9,277 bases of DNA from an uncultured Eubacteriales bacterium (GTDB lineage: Bacteria > Bacillota > Clostridia > Lachnospirales > Lachnospiraceae): NCBI GenBank assembly GCA_902772745.1, contig CACYBV010000171.1:1-9277 (forward strand). The letters run 5' to 3'. The notes below the pieces were generated by a model that made no database searches, was not told the DNA's origin, and was given only the letters and a program-made list of their open reading frames with translations. A program made the translations under genes and the position numbers. Every line of letters starts with the position of its first letter. The stretch's first letter is position 1. This document shows positions 1 to 6,973 of this stretch, in pieces.

Positions 1-1119
1 GACGGCGTTCCGACACCGAGGGCGGTTCCGATCGACGAAAACAATGACATCAAGTTCATCTTCGCGGTCATTGAGAAGATGAAGGAGAAATACAACATCG
101 ATTCCGACCGTATTTTCATGCAGGGCATGTCGAACGGCTGCGGCATGACAATGCAGATCGCCCGGAATTTCGATCATATCCTTGCAGGCGCGGCCTTCTC
201 TGCGGGCGGCGGACGGATCGGCCGCTACATCGACGACCAGAATCAGCTGCAGGATAAGGGCGGTCCGAAGAGCGTCTGGATCTCGCATCCGGAGCTGAAC
301 GGCATGGGCCCGAGCATTGAATACGAAGCGGAAGGCGTCCGTCAGGACCGCTATTACTGGCTTCTCGTGAACGGCTGCAAGGAGCTGCCGAAGATCAAGA
401 TTGACGGCGAACACAACATGGCTTTCTTTAAGGGGGAAAAGGCGGATGTGGTATTTGACGATATCAAGAACCGCGATCACGGCCAGACACTGGACGAAGC
501 CTGTGTTTACTGGGATTATCTCTTTGCGGGAACACGCCGTGCGGGCGATGTGATCGAGCAGAAGGAAGCGCTTCTTCCGCGTGATGACGAGATCGGCGCG
601 GCCTTCGCCGAAGGCATCAAAAAAGTCTGGTATAAAAATGAAGTGCGTGAGCTTCCGGCCGCTCCGGTGAAGTGGCAGAAGTGGAAATATCACGGCCTGC
701 AGGGCGGCGTCGCGGTCCGCGGCGAATATCTCTGCGTTCCGGTGCGCTTCCTCGCCGAAATGGCCGGCGCGGAGTTTTGCACTGATGCGGACGGCCTCGC
801 CTGCGAGATCACCCTTCCCTGCGGTACGGTAGTCCGTTTCGCCCGGGGGTCGATTCTTGCCCAGATCGGCGACAGGCTCCGCAGCATGTACTGTGAGGCC
901 CTGCACCGCGAAGGCGAGCTTCTCATCTCCGTCGAGTGGTTTGCAAAGTATATCCTGAATCGGTATGTCTCGGCCTGCAATGGCGTCGTCTACGTGACCG
1001 ATCATATGGCGGACCTTTCCTACTGCATGTCCGATCTTATTAAGGACATCCTCACGGACCGTCTCTACCGCGGCGAGGAGTATCTGAAGGAAATCCGGGA
1101 GAGCAACATCCACTGGTAA
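1..1119 (+). CDS. Alpha/beta hydrolase (PHB depolymerase/feruloyl-esterase-like) fused to a stalk-like C-terminal domain, 5' partial
   Basis: The reading frame is open from base 1, so the N-terminus lies outside the window; 372 codons are visible. The Met codon at 79 is inside the hydrolase fold and is not the start. The serine hydrolase elbow GMSNG is at visible residues 42-46 (Ser44), preceded by the strand DSDRIFMQ, as in PHB depolymerase/LpqC-type esterases. His160 in the DHGQT motif is the likely catalytic His; the acid residue was not placed with confidence. Residues about 237-335 (VPVRFLAEMAGAEF, then a GSILAQIGD turn and a second repeat ending VVYVTDH) resemble the copper amine oxidase N-terminal domain, a non-catalytic stalk or wall-associated module in Firmicutes. 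The role is probably ester hydrolysis on an acylated carbohydrate, but this is inferred. Whether it has a signal peptide cannot be seen. It converges on the response regulator gene. Confidence 0.82.
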   Translation, partial: DGVPTPRAVPIDENNDIKFIFAVIEKMKEKYNIDSDRIFMQGMSNGCGMTMQIARNFDHILAGAAFSAGGGRIGRYIDDQNQLQDKGGPKSVWISHPELNGMGPSIEYEAEGVRQDRYYWLLVNGCKELPKIKIDGEHNMAFFKGEKADVVFDDIKNRDHGQTLDEACVYWDYLFAGTRRAGDVIEQKEALLPRDDEIGAAFAEGIKKVWYKNEVRELPAAPVKWQKWKYHGLQGGVAVRGEYLCVPVRFLAEMAGAEFCTDADGLACEITLPCGTVVRFARGSILAQIGDRLRSMYCEALHREGELLISVEWFAKYILNRYVSACNGVVYVTDHMADLSYCMSDLIKDILTDRLYRGEEYLKEIRESNIHW

Positions 1120-1132
1120 AGTTTTTCCGTTC

Positions 1133-1160
1133 CCGGTCAGCGGGTTCACCCGCCTGCCGG
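1133..1160 (+). terminator. Small stem-loop after the hydrolase gene
   Basis: The sequence CCGGT..GCGGG, loop TTCA, then CCCGC..GCCGG can form about 10 base pairs around a 2x2 internal mismatch, starting 14 bases after the stop codon. No run of T follows it, so it is at best a weak or Rho-assisted 3' end for the hydrolase transcript. Confidence 0.3.
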
Positions 1161-1170
1161 TATACAGAAG

Positions 1171-1246
1171 CGCCGGACCCTATGATGCCTTCCGCCAGGG
1201 AGACCTGGAACCGTCTCCGAGGCGGAAGGCATCATAGGGTCTGGCG
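1171..1246. repeat. Long inverted repeat (26-bp arms) between convergent genes; probable bidirectional 3'-end hairpin
   Basis: Bases 1171-1196 pair with 1221-1246 over 26 positions. All are Watson-Crick except a single G-T at 1175/1242, and the innermost 21 pairs are perfect. Inside, after an AG/GA internal mismatch, GGAGAC (1199-1204) pairs with GTCTCC (1213-1218) around an 8-base loop. The element lies in the 147-bp gap between two convergent stop codons. Position and symmetry suit a bidirectional terminator or mRNA 3' stabiliser. The arms are longer than usual for an intrinsic terminator and there is no clear T-tract on either side, so a REP/MITE-like palindromic element is the main alternative. 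It has no coding capacity. Confidence 0.75.
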
Positions 1247-1266
1247 TCCCGTCCGTACAAGACGCC

Positions 1267-2856
1267 TCACGTCATCTTTGCGCGGTACTCGGAGGGGGTA
1301 ACTCCCTCGGCCTTCCGGAACATCTGCGTGAAGTGGGAGAAGTTGCTGTAGCCAAGCTCAAGGGCGATCATGCTTACGGGGAGGGTGGTCGAGAGCAGCA
1401 TATCCTTTGCGGAAGCGATTTTGGAGTCAATGATATAGTTTTTGATATTGAGCCCGGTTTCTTTTTTGAAGAGCCGGGTGAAATATTCTGGATTCAGATG
1501 GACATAGTCAGAGACGTCGCGGACCGTCAGGATCTGGCTGTTGTTTTCCGCGATATAGGTCTTGGCCTTTTCCACATAATCCGAGTCGCGGCTGACGGTT
1601 TCTTTTGTATCGGTCGCGGCCAGGAGGAACTGGACAGCCCGCTCGAATTCTTCGATGGATCCGAAGCTTGCCATGCAGTCCTGATAGGTATAGTCGTTCG
1701 TAAAGAGCGCCATGATATTGATTTTCTTCTCGTAGAAGTGACGGAAGAAGAGCTGCGTCAGCTGCTGATGGAGGTCGCAGAGGTTCATGTACTGGTGGTC
1801 GCTGACACGGATCTTGTCGATACAGCTCTGGATGTCTTTTTTCAGGAGGTTGAACTGGCCGGAATTGAGCATCATGTTCCAGCGCTTCAGGTAGTCCGGA
1901 AGCTCAATTGTAAAATTCCGGATGGCCTGGGTTTCACGGACGAGGAAAATATCGGGCGTATGCGCGACATTGTACTGCACATAGTAGCGGACAATTTTGT
2001 TGACTTCGTTCATTTCACGGAAGGGAAAAGTCTGCGTGACATAAACTGCGATGCCTTCGTCGTGAATGTCCAGCTTCAGGCTGTTGTGCAGTGCGAGAAG
2101 GAAGCGGTCGCTGATATCCATGGTTTCCGGGCTGTTTGAGAAAATCAGCACGAGAAATTTCCGGTCTGCAGTCATCGACACGAGGTACTCCGCCGCCATC
2201 CGGCCTTCTATGAGAAGCTTCAGCGCTTTGTCGAGGGAGGCCATCACTTCGCGCTGCTGCGGATGCACAGGAAGGCTCTGGGAGTAGGAGAAAACGTCGA
2301 GAAGGATCATCTGCGTGACGGTTTCCGGGCGGATATGGTAGCCGGAACTGTTGAGCATTTCTATTCCTTCCGCGAATTCCTGCTCATTTTCCGAATACAG
2401 CTTCAGGATTGAATTCTGCAGGAATTCCGAACGGTGGGAGTTGAAAAGCTCACCGTACTCGTTCATGCGGCGGTTGTTGTACACGAGGTTGACATGATCG
2501 ACCGCTTTTTTCAGGACTTCTTCGATCTCCGGAACCGGCGCCGGCTGGACAATATAGTCAAAACAGCCGAGGCGCACGGATTCTTTCGCGTAGGAAAAAA
2601 CCGCATGCGAGGTCAGGACGATACGGAGAATGTCCGGATATTTTGCCTGTACCTCTTCATTCAGCTGCAGACCGTTTTTCTCGGGCATCTCGATATCCGT
2701 CAGCATTACTTCGACCGGCTTTTCTGCGAGAACCTGCATCGCGTCTTCGGCGCTTGTCGCCGAAAGCACTTCGTCAAACCCGAGTTCCTTAAAATGTATA
2801 CTGTTCTTTAGACCGCTGATCACACTCAGCTGGTCGTCGACGATCAAGAGGTTCAT
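1267..2856 (-). CDS. Response regulator, receiver domain plus AraC-type HTH (YesN-like)
   Basis: This 529-residue cytoplasmic transcription factor is the partner of the adjacent kinase. The N-terminal receiver domain (about 1-120) has the acidic pair D7/D8, the phospho-acceptor D54 in LTDIEMP, and T82 in LTS. The conserved receiver Lys is replaced: the usual KP motif reads FDYIVQPA, with Gln104. Residues about 130-420 form a long linker with no recognised motif. Residues about 427-529 are a typical AraC double helix-turn-helix, including the signature region LGYSNFSHFTQMFRKAEGVT. The start is fixed by a minus-strand AAAGGAG (2864-2870) 7 bases before ATG. That ATG overlaps the kinase stop as ATGA (2853-2856), so the two are translationally coupled. 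By analogy with YesMN-type pairs it probably activates the divergent transporter genes. Confidence 0.93.
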   Translation of the reverse strand: MNLLIVDDQLSVISGLKNSIHFKELGFDEVLSATSAEDAMQVLAEKPVEVMLTDIEMPEKNGLQLNEEVQAKYPDILRIVLTSHAVFSYAKESVRLGCFDYIVQPAPVPEIEEVLKKAVDHVNLVYNNRRMNEYGELFNSHRSEFLQNSILKLYSENEQEFAEGIEMLNSSGYHIRPETVTQMILLDVFSYSQSLPVHPQQREVMASLDKALKLLIEGRMAAEYLVSMTADRKFLVLIFSNSPETMDISDRFLLALHNSLKLDIHDEGIAVYVTQTFPFREMNEVNKIVRYYVQYNVAHTPDIFLVRETQAIRNFTIELPDYLKRWNMMLNSGQFNLLKKDIQSCIDKIRVSDHQYMNLCDLHQQLTQLFFRHFYEKKINIMALFTNDYTYQDCMASFGSIEEFERAVQFLLAATDTKETVSRDSDYVEKAKTYIAENNSQILTVRDVSDYVHLNPEYFTRLFKKETGLNIKNYIIDSKIASAKDMLLSTTLPVSMIALELGYSNFSHFTQMFRKAEGVTPSEYRAKMT

Positions 2857-4607
2857 TCTGCTTCTCCTTTTCCAGCCGGGGCTGTTTCGGCGCCTTCCGG
2901 AAGCAGCGGAATATAGATGACTGCGCAGGCGCCGCCTTCAGGTTTGTTGGTGAATTCCGTGCGGCACGCGCCGTGGTACAGGATCGCAAGGCGGCGGCGC
3001 AGGTTGTTGATGCCGACATTGAACTGGTCATAGGAACCGGTCAGCTCTTCGTTGATCCTTTCGAGAACCTCTTTGCTGTAGCCGTTTCCGTTGTCTGAAA
3101 GCGTCAGTTTCATGAAAGGACTGCCGTCCAGTTCTTCTTTCTCCGCCGATACTTCAAAGACCAGAGGTTCGCCGGTTTTACTGTTGTATTTGTAGGTGTT
3201 CTCCAGGAAAGTCTGTACAAGAAGCGGGGGAACTTCGACATTCATGAATTCAATCGGAACATTCTGGGTGAGGATGAAGATGCGGCTGTAATCGAGGAGG
3301 ATGATCCGATGGTAATCGCTGACTTCCCGAAGCTCGGATTCCAGCGAAACCGTCATCAGGTTGTCATGGAAAATATACCGCAGATGGTTTGAAAATGCAA
3401 GAATCATGGCCTGCATCTGCGGAATCTTATTAGTTTCGGACATGTTGTAAAGACTCTTTAAGCAGTTCAGGAAGAAATGCGAACGGGTCTGCAGCTGGTA
3501 ATACTGCAGAGCCGCATGCTCCCGGGCCTGCTCTTTCGTCAGACGTTCCTGTTCAAGTTCCGCCTGCTTGTCAAGAAGCTGTACGAGGCCGGAACGGATT
3601 TCATTGTACTCGCGTATCGCGGATTTCTCTTCCGGGACAATGATTTCCCTGCCTGCTTCCAGGCTGCCCGAGAACTGGGCGATTTCCTGCAGCGGGAAGA
3701 GAAGGGTCTTGCGGACGACTCGGCCAAAGATGATCATGATGGCCACGATCAGGATCACCATGGAAAAAGCGAAGATAATCTGCGGCCGTTCGCGCTCGAA
3801 AATGGCGCGGGACGGCGTGATGACGCTGAGCCCGAGATTGCAGCCGGGAAGGCTGACTGACTGGATGAGGCGTCCGTGCTGGAAAGAAGACTTCACAGTC
3901 TCGGAATCCGTCTGAAGGTCCGAAACACTGATCCGGTATTCCTGAAGGCCGTCCTGATTGACCAGCACATCATCGCCGGACCAGACGATCAGCACGGATT
4001 CGGCGGAATCAGAGAAAATCAGTTCATTTTCGGTATAGGAAGCAAGGTTGATAAACAGACAGAGAAACGCGTGGTTCCGTCCGCTGACTAAACACAGGTA
4101 ACTGGTTTCACCGTCGATTAGCGGAAACCAGGTATCGGACAGGTAGTTTCCGGTCTGAAGCCGTTCGGTTTTGAAGCGGGAAAAGAAATTCCGCTGCTGG
4201 TTGAAATCCGCTGAGCCGGAGAGATTCCGGCCATTATAAAAATACATGCTTTCCCGGATATCATCATAAAAAAGCGTAATTCCGTCCGAGGGCGTAAAGC
4301 TGTGAATCAGCTCCCGGAGCTGATAGTTCAGCTGGATTCTCTTGGAATCCGGATTGCCCGGAGTCACGATCAGCGTCAGCCGGACTTCCGAGTAGACCTG
4401 CTCCTGGATCTGGGCCTGAACCTGTGAGAGCTGCTGGTCCAGCTTTTCCGCATACTTCTGCAGATACACTGCATTGTTTTCGAGCACCTGGTCGGAGTAG
4501 GACGAGAAGGAAGAAACCGTATAGGTGATTGATACGGATGCCAGCAAAAGAAGCGCAACGAAAATGATCAGAAAGAACAGCTTATGGATTGATACTTCCT
4601 TCTTCAT
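2853..4607 (-). CDS. Sensor histidine kinase, YesM-like (His_kinase/HATPase_c)
   Basis: This 584-residue membrane kinase has a first transmembrane helix at about residues 9-31, an extracellular sensing region at about 32-275, and a second helix at about 277-296. A HAMP-like linker and coiled coil follow (about 297-370). The phospho-acceptor is His377 in QTRSHFFLN, corresponding to the QINPHFLFN motif of the His_kinase (PF06580) family. The ATPase domain has an N-box variant ENTYKYN (469-475; the family norm is ENAIKHG), the DNGNG box at 505-509 and the GINNLRRRL box at 532-540. The extracellular part was not matched to a named sensor fold. A minus-strand AGAAAGG lies 12 bases before the ATG, slightly far. 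It is the first gene of a two-gene unit with the response regulator and is divergent from the transporter, which suggests it senses the transported carbohydrate or a product of it. Confidence 0.92.
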   Translation of the reverse strand: MKKEVSIHKLFFLIIFVALLLLASVSITYTVSSFSSYSDQVLENNAVYLQKYAEKLDQQLSQVQAQIQEQVYSEVRLTLIVTPGNPDSKRIQLNYQLRELIHSFTPSDGITLFYDDIRESMYFYNGRNLSGSADFNQQRNFFSRFKTERLQTGNYLSDTWFPLIDGETSYLCLVSGRNHAFLCLFINLASYTENELIFSDSAESVLIVWSGDDVLVNQDGLQEYRISVSDLQTDSETVKSSFQHGRLIQSVSLPGCNLGLSVITPSRAIFERERPQIIFAFSMVILIVAIMIIFGRVVRKTLLFPLQEIAQFSGSLEAGREIIVPEEKSAIREYNEIRSGLVQLLDKQAELEQERLTKEQAREHAALQYYQLQTRSHFFLNCLKSLYNMSETNKIPQMQAMILAFSNHLRYIFHDNLMTVSLESELREVSDYHRIILLDYSRIFILTQNVPIEFMNVEVPPLLVQTFLENTYKYNSKTGEPLVFEVSAEKEELDGSPFMKLTLSDNGNGYSKEVLERINEELTGSYDQFNVGINNLRRRLAILYHGACRTEFTNKPEGGACAVIYIPLLPEGAETAPAGKGEAE

Positions 4608-4656
4608 CGGACAGCACAGCCTTTCTAAAAAATGTTAATTCTATTCTACACTATTA

Positions 4657-4772
4657 CAGGAGAAAATACCACATGAAATTTCTTTCAGGAGATATACCGC
4701 ATTATATTACATTTGGGGAAATTGCGGCCATATCTATTCTTCCGCCGGAAAATACTGCATCGGATTTCTGAT
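4657..4772. repeat. Four imperfect 29-bp direct repeats in the divergent control region; candidate regulator sites
   Basis: Units start at 4657, 4686, 4715 and 4744. Units 1 and 2 share CAGGAGA-(AA/TA)-TACC-(A/G)-CAT (4657-4674 and 4686-4702), differing by one substitution and one indel in 18 positions. Unit 4 carries GAAAATACTGCAT (4748-4760), matching GAAAATACCACAT of unit 1. Unit 3 (GAAATTGCGGCCAT, 4718-4731) is weaker. The CAT of each unit ends at 4674, 4702, 4731 and 4760, so the period is 28-29 bp. The array lies 5' of the transporter promoter and next to the kinase start. Direct repeats are the usual binding form for AraC-type regulators, so binding by the neighbouring response regulator is inferred, not shown. 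Confidence 0.45.
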
Positions 4773-4802
4773 GCGCGAAGGCAGCTTTCAGGTATCAGAC
4801 TT

Positions 4803-4831
4803 TTGACATTCGACAACAGAAACTTTATAGA
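4803..4831 (+). promoter_or_regulatory. Housekeeping-sigma promoter of the transporter genes
   Basis: A perfect -35 TTGACA (4803-4808) is followed after exactly 17 bp by TATAGA (4826-4831), close to the TATAAT consensus. Predicted transcription would start near 4838, giving a leader of about 80 bases before the first permease. Confidence 0.72.
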
Positions 4832-4854
4832 AGAAGCGAAACCGTTTTTGTACA

Positions 4855-4864
4855 ATGTGCACAT
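4855..4864. promoter_or_regulatory. 10-bp palindrome ATGTGCACAT downstream of the promoter
   Basis: This perfect palindrome lies about 17 bases after the predicted transcription start, where a repressor could block elongation or initiation. No known operator consensus was recognised and a 10-bp palindrome can occur by chance. Confidence 0.25.
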
Positions 4865-4876
4865 AAGATAGAACGA

Positions 4877-4902
4877 CCGGCGGGAGAATTGTCTCCTGTC
4901 GG
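4877..4902 (+). promoter_or_regulatory. Leader hairpin directly upstream of the permease ribosome binding site
   Basis: Bases 4877-4887 (CCGGCGGGAGA) pair with 4892-4902 (TCTCCTGTCGG) over 11 consecutive positions, two of them G-U, around an ATTG loop. The stem ends one to a few bases before the purine-rich ribosome binding site (GAGAGAAAGG, 4903-4912). It also contains GGGAGA in its 5' arm, a weak mimic of a ribosome binding site. A role in translation control or 5' mRNA stability is inferred from position alone. Confidence 0.5.
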
Positions 4903-4919
4903 GAGAGAAAGGCTGCAAG

Positions 4920-5843
4920 ATGAAGAAAAAGACCACACTGAAAAGAGTCCTGAGATTCTGGCCGCTGTATCTGATGCTGATCCCGGGAACGATCTACCTG
5001 ATCATCAACAACTACATCCCGTTGTTTGGCCTGGTGATCGCATTTAAAAAGGTAGACTACTCGGTAGGTATTCTGAAGAGTCCCTGGGCCGGATTCTCCA
5101 ATTTCACCTATCTTTTCGCGACCAAAGATGCCTGGATCATGTTCCGCAATACGATCGGCTACAATATCGTATTTATTATTCTCGGAAATCTTCTCGGGCT
5201 TGTTACGGCGATTGCGATGGATACGATCAAAAACAAGTTCTTCAAGAACTTCAGCCAGGTTGTGATCCTGATCCCTTATCTTTTATCGATCATTATCGTG
5301 ACCTACGTCGTGTACGCGTTCCTGAATCCTTCGAACGGTTTCATCAACAACTCCATCCTGAAGCCTCTCGGAGCAAAGGGCGTCAACTGGTACAATGTGC
5401 CGAAACCCTGGCCGGTCATCCTGACGATCGTACATCTGTGGATGAGCTTCGGCTACAGTTCAATCCTGTACTACTCCACGCTGATCGGTATCGACAAAAC
5501 ATACTATGAGGCAGCCGTCGTGGACGGCGCCGGCACCTGGAGACAGATCACGCATGTGACACTTCCGTGCATGAAGGGCACGATCATCATCCTGATGATC
5601 CTTGCGATCGGCCGTATCTGCTACTCCGACTTCGGTCTGTTCTACCAGATCCCGATGCACTCGGGCCTTCTGTACAGCACCACGCAGACGATCGACACCT
5701 TCGTGTTCCGCGCACTTTTGGAGCAGAACAACATCGGACGTTCTTCGGCTGCCGGTCTGTTCCAGTCGGTTCTCGGCTTCATCCTTGTTGTGACGGCAAA
5801 CACCGTCGTTTCGAAGCTCGACAAAGAGAGCGCACTGTTCTAA
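4920..5843 (+). CDS. Carbohydrate ABC transporter permease, LplB-like (first permease)
   Basis: This 307-residue integral membrane protein has about six hydrophobic segments (near residues 14-34, 80-100, 112-134, 165-187, 219-236, 280-298). The cytoplasmic ATPase-contact loop has the EAA signature EAAVVDGAGTWRQITHVTLP, starting at E197. The N-terminal pattern WPLYLMLIPGTIYLIINNYIPLFG is typical of the LplB branch of the CUT1 sugar-importer family. The ribosome binding site is AGAAAGG with a 7-base gap to ATG at 4920. It forms the channel with the next gene, 18 bases downstream. No ATPase gene is present in the visible unit, so a shared multi-sugar ATPase (MsmK/UgpC type) encoded elsewhere is expected. 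The substrate cannot be read from the sequence; complex oligosaccharides are typical of the branch. Confidence 0.93.
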   Translation: MKKKTTLKRVLRFWPLYLMLIPGTIYLIINNYIPLFGLVIAFKKVDYSVGILKSPWAGFSNFTYLFATKDAWIMFRNTIGYNIVFIILGNLLGLVTAIAMDTIKNKFFKNFSQVVILIPYLLSIIIVTYVVYAFLNPSNGFINNSILKPLGAKGVNWYNVPKPWPVILTIVHLWMSFGYSSILYYSTLIGIDKTYYEAAVVDGAGTWRQITHVTLPCMKGTIIILMILAIGRICYSDFGLFYQIPMHSGLLYSTTQTIDTFVFRALLEQNNIGRSSAAGLFQSVLGFILVVTANTVVSKLDKESALF

Positions 5844-5861
5844 GGGAAGGAGGAAAGAGAG

Positions 5862-6749
5862 ATGATTACAAAAAACAAAGCATTTATCGTTGTACAGTAT
5901 ATCTTCGTAGCCTTCCTTGTGATCTGCTGCATTATTCCTTTCTGGCTCCTGATCGCGAGTTCCTTCACTCCCGAGTCCGTACTTCTGGAATCCGGATACT
6001 CGCTGATTCCGAAGAAAATCACTTTCCAGACCTATGAATATCTGTGGGCTGTATCGGCAGGCGTCGGCAGGGCATATCTGATGAGTATCATCATTGCGGG
6101 AATCGGTGTTACCTCTTCCCTGATTATGACGACCTTCTATGCTTACCCGCTTTCGAGAAAGGACCTTCCCGGAAGGAATGCGATTTCCTTCTTCCTGTTC
6201 TTTACGATGCTGTTCAACGGCGGTCTGGTACCGACTTATATGGTTTATACGAGACTGCTGCACATCAAGGATACGCTGTGGGCAATGATCGTTCCGGGCA
6301 TGCTGATGAATGCGTTCCACGTCATTATGATGAGAACCTACATCACATCGAACATTTCCGATGAAATCATCGAAGCCGGCCGCATTGACGGCGCGAGCGA
6401 GATGACCTGTCTGTTGAGGATCGTTATCCCGCTCTGCAAGCCGATCATGGGCACGCTGGCTCTGATGACTTTCATCGCTTACTGGAACAACTGGACCAAC
6501 GGTGTGTACTATATCCAGAAGAGAACCGATCTTTTCGGTATCCAGAACTACATGAAAGTCGTTCTCGACAGTATCACGGTACTTCAGCAGCAGGTGGCAA
6601 AGGGCATCAATGTGGATGCCTCGCAGATACCGTCCGTCGGTATACGAATGGCGCTTGCGGTCGTCGGCGTACTGCCGGTACTGGTGGTATATCCCTTCTT
6701 CCAGAAGTCCTTCGTCAAGGGCGTAACCTTAGGATCTGTAAAGGGCTGA
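5862..6749 (+). CDS. Carbohydrate ABC transporter permease, YtcP/LplC-like (second permease)
   Basis: This 295-residue membrane protein begins with a transmembrane helix at about residues 11-32 and has about six hydrophobic segments. The EAA loop is EAGRIDGASEMTCLLRIVIP, starting at E171. Family hallmarks include GLVPTYM (121-127), WNNWTNGVYYI (208-218) and the C-terminal YPFFQKSFVKGVTLGSVKG. It pairs with the first permease to form a heterodimeric pore of a CUT1-type importer. The strong ribosome binding site AAGGAGG (5847-5853) lies in the 18-base gap after the upstream stop, with 8 bases to ATG, so the two are co-transcribed and probably made in similar amounts. The final codons of this gene can pair with sequence in the following gap (AAAGGGCT at 6740-6747 with AGCCCTTT at 6832-6839). 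Confidence 0.93.
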   Translation: MITKNKAFIVVQYIFVAFLVICCIIPFWLLIASSFTPESVLLESGYSLIPKKITFQTYEYLWAVSAGVGRAYLMSIIIAGIGVTSSLIMTTFYAYPLSRKDLPGRNAISFFLFFTMLFNGGLVPTYMVYTRLLHIKDTLWAMIVPGMLMNAFHVIMMRTYITSNISDEIIEAGRIDGASEMTCLLRIVIPLCKPIMGTLALMTFIAYWNNWTNGVYYIQKRTDLFGIQNYMKVVLDSITVLQQQVAKGINVDASQIPSVGIRMALAVVGVLPVLVVYPFFQKSFVKGVTLGSVKG

Positions 6750-6774
6750 TTTTACCGGATTTGCTGTCGCGGCC

Positions 6775-6812
6775 CTGATGCCGGAAATCAGAGATCTGAT
6801 ACCCGGCGTCAG
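6775..6812 (+). promoter_or_regulatory. Strong intergenic stem-loop after the second permease
   Basis: CTGATGCCGG (6775-6784) pairs with CCGGCGTCAG (6803-6812), 10 positions with one G-U. Past a 2x2 internal loop, ATCAG (6787-6791) pairs with CTGAT (6796-6800) around an AGAT loop. AAAA rather than T follows, so it is not a classical terminator. It could protect the 3' end of the permease message or cause partial termination before the binding-protein gene. Confidence 0.5.
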
Positions 6813-6840
6813 AAAACCGACGGAATTACAGAGCCCTTTC

Positions 6841-6849
6841 TGATATAGT
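6841..6849 (+). promoter_or_regulatory. Extended -10 motif, possible internal promoter for the binding-protein gene
   Basis: TGATATAGT fits the TGnTATAAT extended -10 pattern with one deviation. No convincing -35 lies 17 bp upstream (CGGAAT at 6821-6826). Predicted initiation near 6856 would put the hairpin at 6858-6890 at the extreme 5' end of the new transcript, a known arrangement for stabilising abundant messages. Confidence 0.35.
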
Positions 6850-6857
6850 AACGGGGA

Positions 6858-6890
6858 AGATGACGGTTCCGTCTGCGGAAACCGGCATCT
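6858..6890 (+). promoter_or_regulatory. Stem-loop in the leader of the binding-protein gene
   Basis: AGATG (6858-6862) pairs with CATCT (6886-6890). After one A/G mismatch, CGGTT (6864-6868) pairs with AACCG (6880-6884), and past a bulged A, CCG (6869-6871) pairs with CGG (6876-6878) around a TCTG loop. A smaller third stem (6925-6931 with 6936-6942, loop TTAC) sits 15 bases before the ribosome binding site. No T-tract follows either of them. Confidence 0.45.
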
Positions 6891-6973
6891 GACGGGTACA
6901 TTCATCGAGACACAGTCGAGATGATACGGTATTACTGCCGTAACTGACAATTCCAAAGAGGAGGAAAATTGAA

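Noticed and set aside
1333..2139. A 268-codon plus-strand frame opposite the response regulator
   Set aside because: The minus-strand frame has full receiver and AraC domains; the plus-strand product shows no domain and no proper ribosome binding site.
4657..4772. CRISPR-like array
   Set aside because: The units are contiguous, imperfect and have no unique spacers between conserved repeats; no cas genes are present.
4851..4860. TACAATGTGC occurs here and again at 5391-5400, suggesting a shared site
   Set aside because: The second copy is inside the first permease coding sequence (Trp-Tyr-Asn-Val-Pro) and nothing around it matches; a chance 10-mer.
4589..4936. Small frames of 60 (+) and 83 (-) codons in the divergent control region
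   Set aside because: They overlap the kinase start, the repeats and the promoter, lack good ribosome binding sites and show no recognisable protein features.
5460..6320. A 286-codon minus-strand frame across the two permeases
   Set aside because: It spans the junction of two well-supported permease genes and yields a charged, motif-free protein.
6775..6812. Intrinsic terminator after the second permease
   Set aside because: The stem is strong but is followed by AAAA and mixed sequence, not a T-tract, so full Rho-independent termination is not supported.
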